Shown piece after piece: positions 1 to 9,088 of a DNA stretch of 22,454 bases. The DNA comes from Hepatocystis sp. ex Piliocolobus tephrosceles (Eukaryota; Apicomplexa; Aconoidasida; Haemosporida; Plasmodiidae). Both the position numbers and the translations under genes were made by a program. Each line of letters starts with the position of its first letter. Within the stretch, counting starts at the first letter, position 1. The notes beneath the pieces are model-generated. The model worked only from the letters and a program-made list of their open reading frames with translations. It had not been told where the DNA came from and ran no database searches. Location: the NCBI GenBank assembly GCA_902459845.2, contig CABPSV020000218.1, positions 1-22,454 of the forward strand, written 5' to 3'.

Positions 1-362
1 AAAAAAAAAAAAAAAAAAAAAAAAAAATAGAGGGGTATTAAAATTGATGAAATACTAAATGGTATTGTAGCGCATGTAATCTGTTACATTTATGTATATA
101 TATACATATGTAAGGGAGTACGAATGAGCGTTATGAACAAACCACAAAAAAAAAAAAAAAAAAAATATTAAGTAAAAAATAAAAAATAAAAAACAAAAAA
201 TAAAAAAAAAAATATAACAAAAATAAGTAAATAAAAGGAAGAAAAAAAAAAGCAAATTAAATGATGCAATAAAAATAAAGTAAAATATACAAATAAATGA
301 ATATGTAAAAAGATAAGAAAAAACAAAAACGTAGAAGTAATGAAAATATAAGAAAAACCGTT

Positions 363-409
<47 letters not shown>

Positions 410-556
410 TTTTTTTTTTTTTATTAATAGATAATCACTAAATGTTGCATAAGTAAAACATTATTGATACAAATTTATAAAAAACAGGTACAAAACGGAA
501 AATTTAGCAAAAGTATACATACATTTTTATATTTTATTACTAGGCATTTTACAACT
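1..556. other. 5' flank of the Sua5 gene, no gene seen
   Basis: AT-rich upstream DNA with A27 at 1-27, several A runs, T42 at 365-406 and T14 at 409-422, only about 135-190 nt before the ATG at 557. No ORF of coding character is present on either strand; the minus-strand Phe-rich frame is a shadow of the A runs. A four-codon upstream ORF (ATG at 442, TAA at 454-456) lies between the T tracts and the start codon. The T tracts are typical nucleosome-poor promoter DNA of Plasmodium, but that role is inferred from position only. Confidence 0.6.
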
Positions 557-2260
557 ATGGCGCGAATAATAAAAGGAGAAGATTTGTTAAATAATGATGA
601 TATTAAAAATCTATTAAAAGAACATATTAAAAATAATTACCTTATAGGAATACCAACAGAAACAGTATATGGGTTAGGAGGTAATTCATTAAGTACTGAG
701 TCATTGAGTAACATATTTCGAATGAAAAATAGACCTACAAGTGATCCTATAATTTCACATGTATATGATATATCACAAGCTTATGATAAATTATATCATA
801 TAAATGTTTTTGAAAAATATATAATTTATATATTAGGTAAACACTTTTGGCCAGGACCATTATCAATTATTGCAAAAGCCAAAAAAAATGTTCCTTTAAT
901 TTTAACAGCTTATACACAATTTTGTGCCGTTCGTATTCCTGATAATATTATTGCAAAAGAAATAATAAAAATATGCGATACACCTATAGCCGCACCATCT
1001 GCCAACAAATTTAAACATATAAGTCCAACTAATTCTTTGCATGTTTTGGAAGAATTTAAAAATGAAAAAAATTTACTTATTTTTGATAGTGGACAGTGTG
1101 ATATAGGTATTGAATCGACGGTCATAAAAATAACAAAGTACAAACACTCGAAAAAAAGTAAAAAGTTATCTGTAAATGGTAATTTTACAAATAAAAGTGT
1201 CACAGATAAGGATTATGGTGATTGTGATGTGGATGGTGACGATGAAGTTGTGACAGATTGCGATTATGAATATGAATGTAATACCGAAATGTATAATATG
1301 AAAAAATCATTAAATTGTATATCTGAAACTAATAATATGGAGGTATATGAAAGATTGAAGAATTATTTTGATACTATAAGTATGGGAACATGTAACACAA
1401 ATGACGACAATAACAGTTATAGTATAATAAATAATTTAATTAAATATAAGAACTTATACAAATATGAAATTAAAATATTTAGAAGAGGAAAATATACTAA
1501 AACTGATATTGAACGTGTGTTAAAAAATAATATACTTTTAAATAATATAGAAGTAAATATATTTAAAAAAATAAAATACGAAAATTTATATATATTGAAA
1601 AATAACACACAAGAAATATGCACAAGTAAGTTGGATAGTGACAATATGTTAGTAAGCGAAGGAGACGAACATAATGACATAAATAAAACTTACAACGACA
1701 TAAATAAAACTTACAACAACATAAATAAAACTTACAACGACATAAATAAAACTCACAACGACATAAGTACTTCACTCAATGCAAATACTATACATAACAC
1801 AGACGATGAAAAAAATCAAATATGTCCCGGTTTGATGATAACACATTATAGTCCAATTGTTACTACTTATCTAATTGACAATATGTCAACTGATGAATAT
1901 AAACAAAAATATAAAAACAGTAACGTTTTAAATATGAATACAAAAAAATGTATATTTTTAGATATTGGTGGTTCATTTTTAAATCATCAACATTTTTTTT
2001 TTAAATATTTAAATATTTCTTATAATAACGAATCATCAAAAGAAGAACGTATACAATACGTTACAAAATATTTTTTTTTATTTTTAAGAAAAGCAGAAAA
2101 TGTAGCTATACAAAATAAAGCAGAAAATATATTTATTTCTATTGTTAATTTAAAATCATGTGATGAACATAGTCTATCTATATATGATCGAATTTTCAGA
2201 GCAGCATCAGGTAAAGTCTTAAAAACTTTTATTAATAATGACAACTTGTTACTTTTTTAA
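557..2260 (+). CDS. SUA5: Threonylcarbamoyl-AMP synthase (Sua5/YrdC family)
   Basis: A 567-aa protein that should make threonylcarbamoyl-AMP from threonine, bicarbonate and ATP, the first step of t6A37 formation on ANN-decoding tRNAs. The YrdC domain starts almost at the N-terminus: PTETVYGLG at residues 33-41, K57/R59/P60 of the KxRP motif, SAN at 148-150, STV at 187-189. A charged, Asn/Lys-rich insert of about 110 residues (about 192-300) precedes the closing RRGKY strand (309-313). After a low-complexity linker with NDINKTY repeats (373-403) comes the Sua5 domain: PGLMITHYSP at 424-433 and YDRIFRAASG near 543-552. The start is the ATG at 557. The open frame extends upstream to a stop at 428-430, but the first frame-compatible initiator there is only a TTG at 464. 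Having the second domain makes this Sua5-type rather than a YrdC-only protein. It is followed in tandem by the TBCCD1-like gene 2.5 kb downstream. Confidence 0.93.
   Translation: MARIIKGEDLLNNDDIKNLLKEHIKNNYLIGIPTETVYGLGGNSLSTESLSNIFRMKNRPTSDPIISHVYDISQAYDKLYHINVFEKYIIYILGKHFWPGPLSIIAKAKKNVPLILTAYTQFCAVRIPDNIIAKEIIKICDTPIAAPSANKFKHISPTNSLHVLEEFKNEKNLLIFDSGQCDIGIESTVIKITKYKHSKKSKKLSVNGNFTNKSVTDKDYGDCDVDGDDEVVTDCDYEYECNTEMYNMKKSLNCISETNNMEVYERLKNYFDTISMGTCNTNDDNNSYSIINNLIKYKNLYKYEIKIFRRGKYTKTDIERVLKNNILLNNIEVNIFKKIKYENLYILKNNTQEICTSKLDSDNMLVSEGDEHNDINKTYNDINKTYNNINKTYNDINKTHNDISTSLNANTIHNTDDEKNQICPGLMITHYSPIVTTYLIDNMSTDEYKQKYKNSNVLNMNTKKCIFLDIGGSFLNHQHFFFKYLNISYNNESSKEERIQYVTKYFFLFLRKAENVAIQNKAENIFISIVNLKSCDEHSLSIYDRIFRAASGKVLKTFINNDNLLLF
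1676..1759 (+). repeat. 21-bp in-frame tandem repeat in the Sua5 linker
   Basis: Four consecutive 21-bp units encode NDINKTY-type heptads with only a few substitutions (G/A at the start of unit 3, T/C in unit 4). The length is a multiple of three, so copy changes stay in frame. It sits in the linker between the YrdC and Sua5 domains. Confidence 0.9.
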
Positions 2261-2269
2261 TTTATAAAA

Positions 2270-2402
2270 AATAATAGTAGTAATAATAGTAATAAAAATA
2301 ATAGTAGTAATAATAGTAATAAAAATAATAGTAGTAATAATAGTAATAAAAATAATAGTAGTAATAATAGTAATAAAAATAATAGTAGTAATAAAAATAA
2401 TA
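2270..2402. repeat. 27-bp AAT/AGT tandem repeat after the Sua5 stop
   Basis: Four full 27-bp units (2270-2296, 2297-2323, 2324-2350, 2351-2377) and a degenerate fifth, made of AAT, AGT and AAA triplets. The composition resembles the Asn/Ser-coding microsatellite in the neighbouring TBCCD1-like gene, but it starts 9 nt after the Sua5 TAA, so it is non-coding in this gene model. Confidence 0.9.
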
Positions 2403-3005
2403 ACGATTAAAAGTGTGTCATGTGATACAAAGACTGATTTAAAAATATAAATTATATATAATTATTTGCCTTTTAAAAGTTATATGTGTGTACAACAAAG
2501 AACGTTCTCGATACAGAAGAATTAAATGAAAAATAAATAAATAAATAAATACATAAATGAATAAACAACCCTTTATACATCTTATATACATAATTTGTAT
2601 AAAGTATAAATAAGTTTTAAGGTAAGGCCAAAAATAATAACACAAGAACAGCTACTAAGCATTTTTTTGTTGTTTATTAAAACAAGATTGTTAAATTTAC
2701 AGTTAAAAAAAAATGAAAGTTTATATTTAAAATCACACATGAACAGTGTTACTTATAAATCACATTTAATGTCAGATATAACAGTATTTTGTATATCGAT
2801 ATATACATGTATGCATGTGCACACGCGCTCGGATAAACAATATAACTTACATAGTGCTTAAATTATGAGAGTTTTAAAACTTGAACACATTATATATATA
2901 TATATATATATAAATGTAGTTTTTTTTTTTTTTATAAAGTTTATGCGTATTGTCAATTTTTTAATTATTATAAAACACTTTTAAAATTTTGTAAACAGCT
3001 TAAAG

Positions 3006-3077
3006 AAACGAGTGGTACACATACATATTTATATACGAATGCATATGTACCTGCATATATGTGTGTACCACTCGTTT
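3006..3077. repeat. Perfect 16-bp inverted repeat (hairpin)
   Basis: Left arm 3006-3021 (AAACGAGTGGTACACA) is exactly complementary to 3062-3077, with a 40-nt loop. A further 7-bp pairing (TACATAT at 3022-3028 with ATATGTA at 3043-3049) is possible inside the loop. The stem contains CGAGTGGTAC, which is GC-rich for this region, so it is unlikely to be a chance AT palindrome. Function unknown. Confidence 0.85.
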
Positions 3078-4350
3078 TAATCGAATTAGCACTTTATATA
3101 TGTGTTTATAACTTAATTACAGAAATATTGATTCATTTTTTTTTTTTTTTTTTTTTTTTTCTATAATAACAGAATTCATAGTTTTTTTATTACTAAATGA
3201 CATCCATAAGTATATATAAATTAGTATTTAATTTTTGCATGCTTAATATATACGTGGCTTAATTCAAGCATTTACATAAAATACCTATCGAACAATACAA
3301 AAAAAAAAAAAAAAAATAACAATCAAGGGAGATGTTTTTTTAAGTTAATTACTACCGTTGTTTCCTGTATGTTCATAATATAACACATTATATATTTACA
3401 TTTATAATGTCCCTATTTTAGCATTAGTCAGTAATGTTATTTTTTTTTCTTATCTTTTTATGAAACATGTATTTAATCGAATATTTTTTATCCAAAAATA
3501 ACAAAAAAAAAAATAAAATAAAATAACACATTTTTTTTTATATATCCCAATAAGATATATGTTTTCCTCTTTTTTTTTTTTTCATTTATTTTATTGCTTT
3601 GAGTCTTATTATATATATATACATACATACTATGCCTTGTCTTTATTTTTTATTCAGTTTGTACTTTTCTTAATACATAATTATTTATAGTAAAATTATT
3701 AATTGCTGAATAAATGTTTTAATTTAAGCTTGTTGTGACAATTTTTGAATGTACAATCTAAAAAAATAAAAATAAATACATATACATGTAAACATATGAA
3801 AGCATTTATATGCACTTGTGTAAATGTCCGCATGTACAAATGCCAGTTTACCAGCATTATTAATTTATTTTTATAAGCTGATTTTACATTTAATAATACA
3901 TGTCTACTAAATAAAAAGAAACAAAAAAAAAAAAAAAAACACTAGTTTAATTAAATAATTGCAGAAGCCAAATTTTGTTTAATAAGTAACACAAATTGTT
4001 AAACACAACAGCTTAATAGCGAGATTAAAGCATTTGTATACATAGTAAATACATATTATGTGCTCAATAACACGAATAGTGCTTGAAAAAAAAAAAAAAT
4101 AAAAAAAAAAAAAAGAATAAATGATTAAACGAAATAGCGAAATAACAAAATAACGAAGTAACGAGTAAAAATAGGAAGAGCCTTGGCATTGTAAAAAGTT
4201 TTTTTAATGAAGATATTTTAATAAATGTATTGAAAAAAAAAAAAAGATAAAAAAAAATGCAAATAAAATGGATATAATTGTGGGATAATGATACATGTAA
4301 TATATCATTTTTTTTTTTTTTTTTACAATATTTTAAAATAAATAAAAAAA

Positions 4351-4734
4351 AAAATAAAAGAAGTGGTAACAAAAATTGTGTCAAAATAAAAGAAGTGGTA
4401 ACAAAAATTGTGTCAAAATAAAAGAAGTGGTAACAAAAATTGTGTCAAAATAAAAGAAGTGGTAACAAAAATTGTGTCAAAATAAAAGAAGTGGTAACAA
4501 AAATTGTGTCAAAATAAAAGAAGTGGTAACAAAAATTGTGTCAAAATAAAAGAAGTGGTAACAAAAATTGTGTCAAAATAAAAGAAGTGGTAACAAAAAT
4601 TGTGTCAAAATAAAAGAAGTGGTAACAAAAATTGTGTCAAAATAAAAGAAGTGGTAACAAAAATTGTGTCAAAACAAAAGAAGTGGTAACAAAAATTGTG
4701 TCAAAATAAAAGAAGTGGAAATAAAAATTATGTA
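4351..4734. repeat. 32-bp minisatellite, 12 copies, upstream of the TBCCD1-like gene
   Basis: Twelve head-to-tail 32-bp units without indels, starting at 4351 and ending at 4734. Each has the core AGAAGTGGTAACAAAAATTG. Units 1-10 look identical by eye, unit 11 has one T-to-C change, and unit 12 is degenerate. The unit has 8 G/C in 32. It contains no ATG on either strand, so it could be transcribed as part of a 5' leader without adding start codons. It ends 44 nt before the ATG at 4779. Confidence 0.95.
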
Positions 4735-4778
4735 AAATTAAAAAAAAAAAAATAGTAAGTTTATCAATACCGTAAAGT

Positions 4779-7700
4779 ATGAATAAACAAACAGAAAGAT
4801 ATTATAACAAAGCGACTGAGTTTGGTTCCCAGTTAAATATAGATTTTAGTGCCCAACAGGGTACCGAATCCAATAACACTGATGCAAATAATTTAAAAGT
4901 AAAAAAATTGTTGTTTATAAGAAAAGAGATTTTTGATCATGCTATAGTTTACACAACAAACAAACTAGATGAAGTTTCTTTAATAAATTATTTGAAGCAT
5001 TTTTATGCTTACTTTAAAAAAAAAAAAAATAATAATAGTAATAGTAATAATAGTAATAATAGTAATAATAGTAATAATAGTAATAATAATAATAATAATA
5101 ATAGTAATAATAATAATAGTAATAATAATAATAATAGTAATAATAGTAATAATAATAATAATAGTAATAATAGTAATAATAATAATAATAATAATAATAG
5201 TAATAATAATAGTAATAATAATAGTAATAATAATAGTAATAATAATAGTAATAATAGTAATAATAATAATAATAATGATAATACTAATGCTAGCAGTACA
5301 AGTAACAATGTTAGTGACAGTACTAATACCAGTAACTATAACAAATTGTCAAGTGAAGAGATTTATATAAGTCTCGATGACTGGATTGAATATAACGAAT
5401 TAATAAAAAACCAGGATAATTTTTTATTAAATTTTTTTACGTTACATATTTGTAAATCTTTGTGGATATTGTTAAGTATAACATTACAGAGTGTAAGAAA
5501 AAAAAATAACTTAAAAAAACAAAGGACTATATTTAATACTCCAATAAATAAGTTTCATTTATTAAAATTTGATAGCGCAACATATGACAGAACACATAGT
5601 GGAGTAAACTACATAGAAGATACCAAAGCAAATACCAAAGCAAATACCAAAGCAAATACCAAAGCAGATAGCAAAATAAACGAAAAAAAGCAAAAATGTA
5701 TCCTTTCATTATTTTTTAATGATTCACAAAAAAGTAACAATGATATAACAGCCAATGATTATAAATTTAAAAACACGTTAAACGAAAATAATAATAAAAT
5801 TGATATACAAGACCAAACAAAAGAAACTATGATACATTCCATTCATAATTGTCATGAAAATAATGAAAAAAAACAAAGTAATGATGAATTTTTATCTATT
5901 TGGGAGGAAAACTGGTTAAATGAATATATATGTATTGAAATCGTGATATTTTTTATTATTCTTCAATTTCTTAAAATAGAGAATGTAAAAAAAAATTATG
6001 ATAAAATGTTAAGTCAAGATTGTTGGCCACATTTTATTGACACACATAAACATGGCAATACTGGTACTACATTTAACACTAATGTGAGTACTAATACTGT
6101 TATTGGAACTAGCAATAGTAACAATATTTTTTTTAATAATTTAAATACTTCTTCTATATGTAAAACAAATTTATCTGATTTTTTTAATTATAATGAAAAC
6201 AATTATAAACTGTTTTTACGAACTTATTTGATAGCTTTTTTGGCTTGTACTGATATAACAAATATTATTACCTTAACTGAAACACCATTATATTTTAACC
6301 GATATCATTTTTTAATGTTAGATTTTATAATAGATACAAATAATAATATTAATGTATATGAAACATATTTATTAACAAACGAACATAAAGTTTTGTATAA
6401 AACCAAAGATATATTAACATGGTTGTTAAATAATTTATGTATTATAAATGAAAATGTAAATGAAAATGTAAATGAAAATGTAAATGAAAATGTAAATGAA
6501 AATGTAAATGAAAATGTAAATGAAAATGAAAATGTAAATGAAAATGAAAATAAAAATAAAAATTCAACTGCTAATGGTAACAGTTCAACACAAACTTCAT
6601 TACATCCGACATATCTAATTAACAAACATTTAGGTGTTAAAAATGTGGAAGCAAAAAAAAATTACGTAAATACAAAATATGATAAGGAGAGTAGGCATTA
6701 TATTAATCTAATAGATGATGACATATATGAAATAAAAAATTTATTTGGAAAAACTATAATTATAAATAATAACAACACCATTAACAATAACAGTAATAAT
6801 AAAAATATTATAAACATAATTAATTGTAAAGAATGTAATATATTTATATTGTCAAAAATAGAATATTTTAAAATAAATTTTTGCTCCTATTGTTATATTA
6901 TTGTTTTATCTGTTGAAATGATTACAACCTTATTAAATTCCAATAATATAGATATACATTTAGTGACAAGAAATTTAAAAATTGAAAATGTTATAGATAC
7001 TAATGCTTATGTATATACCGAAACAAATATTATAATTTATGGTGATACAAGAAATATTCAACTGGCACCTTTTAATATATTAAATAATAATCAAAAGAAA
7101 TGTTTACAAGATGCTAAATTATCATTTAATGAAACATATTGTGAACTTTTTGCATATCCACTAAAATGTAAAAATAATTTAACACACTTAAATAGTTCAG
7201 GTACAATGTCATTAAAAAATAATAATGTTGATAATGTTTATATGAGTAGTAATTACTCATTAGATGATAGTAACAATTTTTATTCTTGTCATGATATTGA
7301 TTCACGTCGTAATACTAATTCTCGAAACTTTTTATTACCACTTGAGGTTAGCGAAAATGAAAACGACAATATTAATAATACTAATAATCGCCATAACAAG
7401 AGTAATAAAAAATATAATAACATTCATGGTGAACATTTATCAGATGAACATATATTTAATGAGAATATAAATACAACAGAATATCGATCAAAAAGTTCAA
7501 GTAATAACCTTTTTGATAATTTTAATTTGGGGAGTAGTTTTACTGATTATGTTTATTATTTATTAGATCCGAGTAAATTTTTTATAGTTGAATTTGGTAA
7601 TACAGAATTGGATTATAATATTGATGATACAAACAAAATGTGTCATAATTCTAATTATAACACATGTAGTACCATTTATAACACAAACAATTATTTTAAA

Positions 7701-8126
7701 TTTTTTAACACTTATAATGATATAAATTGTGAAAATAGAAATAAAAATAAAAATGAAAATAAAAATAAAAACGATTGTAATATGACCGATTGTAATATGA
7801 CCGATTGTAATAGGTCCGATGGTAATAAGTCGATATATAACATAAGTGATTATATAAATAATAATAAAAATGATAAATATGTTTGTTTATATTTACCAGA
7901 AGTTTATAAACATGCAATTGAAAGTCAGGATCAACATATTCTCAGTTTTTTAAATTTTATGAATAATATAAAATTAACTAAAATGCAGAAACAAAAAGTC
8001 ACTAAAATATTAACATATAAATTATATGAATATGTTAAGAGATCTAAAAAAACGTTTAGGCAATTATCTGGTATAGTTTCGCATGAGCATGATAGTAGAG
8101 GGGTTTTATTTAGTAACGATTTTTAG
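4779..8126 (+). CDS. TBCC domain-containing protein, TBCCD1-like
   Basis: A single-exon, 1115-aa protein that I assign to the TBCCD1 family (related to tubulin cofactor C and RP2; linked in other eukaryotes to centriole/basal-body positioning and Golgi organisation). An N-terminal segment (about 41-80, VKKLLFIRKEIFDHAI) resembles the TBCCD1 start. It is followed by a pure Asn/Ser tract (84-166), family-like helical segments (200-240, 375-400, 476-555) and low-complexity inserts, including NVNE and KANT repeats. A beta-helical TBCC/C-CAP domain lies at about 655-770: cysteine-containing repeats near NCKECNIFIL and a closing DTRNIQLAPFN, matching the family's TPTRP...FAPF element. The C-terminus (YLPEVYKHAI, then KMQKQKVTKIL and KLYEYVKRS) matches the TBCCD1 tail of LP.VY.KAL followed by TKDQRK and FYEWL. 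The family's vertebrate members are roughly half this length, and the excess is Asn-rich insert. A role at the male-gamete basal body is inference. Confidence 0.82.
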   Translation: MNKQTERYYNKATEFGSQLNIDFSAQQGTESNNTDANNLKVKKLLFIRKEIFDHAIVYTTNKLDEVSLINYLKHFYAYFKKKKNNNSNSNNSNNSNNSNNSNNNNNNNSNNNNSNNNNNSNNSNNNNNSNNSNNNNNNNNSNNNSNNNSNNNSNNNSNNSNNNNNNDNTNASSTSNNVSDSTNTSNYNKLSSEEIYISLDDWIEYNELIKNQDNFLLNFFTLHICKSLWILLSITLQSVRKKNNLKKQRTIFNTPINKFHLLKFDSATYDRTHSGVNYIEDTKANTKANTKANTKADSKINEKKQKCILSLFFNDSQKSNNDITANDYKFKNTLNENNNKIDIQDQTKETMIHSIHNCHENNEKKQSNDEFLSIWEENWLNEYICIEIVIFFIILQFLKIENVKKNYDKMLSQDCWPHFIDTHKHGNTGTTFNTNVSTNTVIGTSNSNNIFFNNLNTSSICKTNLSDFFNYNENNYKLFLRTYLIAFLACTDITNIITLTETPLYFNRYHFLMLDFIIDTNNNINVYETYLLTNEHKVLYKTKDILTWLLNNLCIINENVNENVNENVNENVNENVNENVNENENVNENENKNKNSTANGNSSTQTSLHPTYLINKHLGVKNVEAKKNYVNTKYDKESRHYINLIDDDIYEIKNLFGKTIIINNNNTINNNSNNKNIINIINCKECNIFILSKIEYFKINFCSYCYIIVLSVEMITTLLNSNNIDIHLVTRNLKIENVIDTNAYVYTETNIIIYGDTRNIQLAPFNILNNNQKKCLQDAKLSFNETYCELFAYPLKCKNNLTHLNSSGTMSLKNNNVDNVYMSSNYSLDDSNNFYSCHDIDSRRNTNSRNFLLPLEVSENENDNINNTNNRHNKSNKKYNNIHGEHLSDEHIFNENINTTEYRSKSSSNNLFDNFNLGSSFTDYVYYLLDPSKFFIVEFGNTELDYNIDDTNKMCHNSNYNTCSTIYNTNNYFKFFNTYNDINCENRNKNKNENKNKNDCNMTDCNMTDCNRSDGNKSIYNISDYINNNKNDKYVCLYLPEVYKHAIESQDQHILSFLNFMNNIKLTKMQKQKVTKILTYKLYEYVKRSKKTFRQLSGIVSHEHDSRGVLFSNDF
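5028..5276 (+). repeat. Asn/Ser-coding AAT/AGT microsatellite
   Basis: About 83 codons consisting almost only of AAT with interspersed AGT inside the TBCCD1-like gene (residues 84-166). It also gives long open poly-Ile and poly-Leu frames on both strands, which are artefacts. It is expected to be disordered and length-variable. Confidence 0.95.
5622..5669 (+). repeat. 12-bp in-frame repeat (TKAN)
   Basis: Four copies of ACCAAAGCAAAT, the last with one substitution, coding TKAN repeats in a low-complexity insert of the TBCCD1-like protein (about residues 282-297). Confidence 0.85.
6450..6562 (+). repeat. 12-bp in-frame repeat (ENVN)
   Basis: Six perfect copies of GAAAATGTAAAT at 6450-6521, then degenerate copies to about 6562, coding ENVN repeats that decay to NENENKNKN. 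They lie in the TBCCD1-like protein about 100 residues before the TBCC domain. Confidence 0.9.
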
Positions 8127-9026
8127 CCCCTTTAGTTGGGCACAATTGTACTTACATTTATTCATGTACATATACGCATACAATACTTATACAGTTAACA
8201 ATTTCGTTAATAAAACATCAAATTCGTTAATAAAGTATCAAATTCGTTAATAAAGCATCAAATTCGTTAATAAAGCATCAAATTCGTTAATAAAGCATCA
8301 CATTCATTAATAAAGCATCACATTCATTAATAAAGCATCAAATTCGTTAATAAAGCATCAAATTCGTTAATTAAGCACCAAGTCCGTTGTTTATGTTGTT
8401 AATTGATTGCTTGCACAATTTTACTTTTTTTTTTTTTGTCATATATATATATATATAATATGTTTAACTACGATGGTTATAACTTGCTCACGTTCATTTT
8501 TTATTACTTTCTTTTTCTATCATTCATTTTATGTCTACTTATTTATTTTAGTTATTTATTTATTTATTTATTTTATTTTTCTATTTTATTTTTTTATTTA
8601 TTTTTTTATTAATTTTTTTATTTATTTTTTTTTTTTATTTTTACAAATGAACCACTTTTAATTTTTATTATTAAATATAGTTAACTATGACACATGCATA
8701 TATGTTCAACATGTGTGATTGAATTTTTTAAAAAACGTAAATTATTTTAATTTGATATATTTTTGTCATTTGCGTAAGCGTTAACTTATTACCAAGTCTA
8801 TAAATGTATGATTTTATTTAATTCTTTAGATAATTCGTTTGTATACCGTATTCATTTATTGATTTATTCATTTATTCATTCATATGGAAGTATTCGTATA
8901 GAAGTCGATGCATGTAAACATTCAAACATATAAACATCTATTTTTTTTTTTGTTCCCCCTTTTTTTTTTCTTTAAAACATCAATAATGTATCTCTCTACA
9001 AATCGCTAATATACAAACATAGTGAC

Positions 9027-9057
<31 letters not shown>

Positions 9058-9088
9058 AAAACCTTAGTATATACAGCTACACTAAAAA
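8127..9088. other. Convergent intergenic region, TBCCD1-like gene to SRP14
   Basis: The 3' ends of two converging genes meet here, so it should hold both polyadenylation regions. It contains the 20-bp tandem array (8201-8380), a T/TTA-rich pyrimidine stretch at about 8500-8642 whose short open frames are compositional, and A runs at about 9028-9060. No further gene is visible. Confidence 0.6.
8201..8380. repeat. 20-bp tandem repeat, 9 copies
   Basis: Nine consecutive 20-bp units of the form AATTCGTTAATAAAGCATCA, exactly in register from 8201 to 8380, followed by a decayed unit. Copies differ by single substitutions, and two adjacent copies (8301-8340) share the variant CATTCATTAA, which suggests block duplication. 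It lies between convergent genes, 75 nt after the TBCCD1-like stop. Each unit carries AATAAAG, close to a polyadenylation signal. Confidence 0.93.

Larger units (their letters stand above)
2261..4350. other. Intergenic region, Sua5 to TBCCD1-like gene
   Basis: About 2.1 kb without a credible gene. Short open frames here (for example 2667-2861 on + and 4064-4384 on -) are AT-composition artefacts without domain-like sequence. The region holds the 27-bp repeat just after the Sua5 stop, a perfect hairpin stem at 3006-3077, (TA)n at about 2890-2912, T runs near 3138-3160 and A runs near 3299-3316 and 3924-3940. TGCATG at 2812-2817 overlaps GTGCAC at 2817-2822, and TGCATGC lies at 3236-3242. These words resemble ApiAP2 target motifs, but functional binding is not shown. 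It must contain the 3' end of Sua5 and the promoter of the next gene. Confidence 0.6.

Noticed and set aside
488..543. A possible 56-nt intron (GTACAA to TACTAG) upstream of the Sua5 ATG
   Set aside because: It is very short, its removal does not link an upstream ATG in frame, and no independent support exists.
464..556. Extension of the Sua5 protein to position 464
   Set aside because: The codon at 464 is TTG, not ATG. The first ATG in frame is 557, right before the YrdC domain. Kept only as a question about non-AUG initiation.
910..1203. Antisense frame opposite the Sua5 gene
   Set aside because: The sense strand carries conserved YrdC motifs over the same bases; the antisense protein has no domain-like features.
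2667..2861. A 64-aa frame in the Sua5/TBCCD1 gap
   Set aside because: No recognisable domain and no splice partners. Its opening codon is not an ATG in a good context and its end is microsatellite-like.
4351..4734. 32-bp array as a CRISPR array or centromere
   Set aside because: There are no spacers (units are contiguous), the host is eukaryotic, and the array is too short and not AT-pure enough for a Plasmodium centromere.
5009..5370. Long poly-Leu and poly-Ile open frames overlapping the TBCCD1-like gene
   Set aside because: They are shadows of the AAT/AGT microsatellite in other frames.
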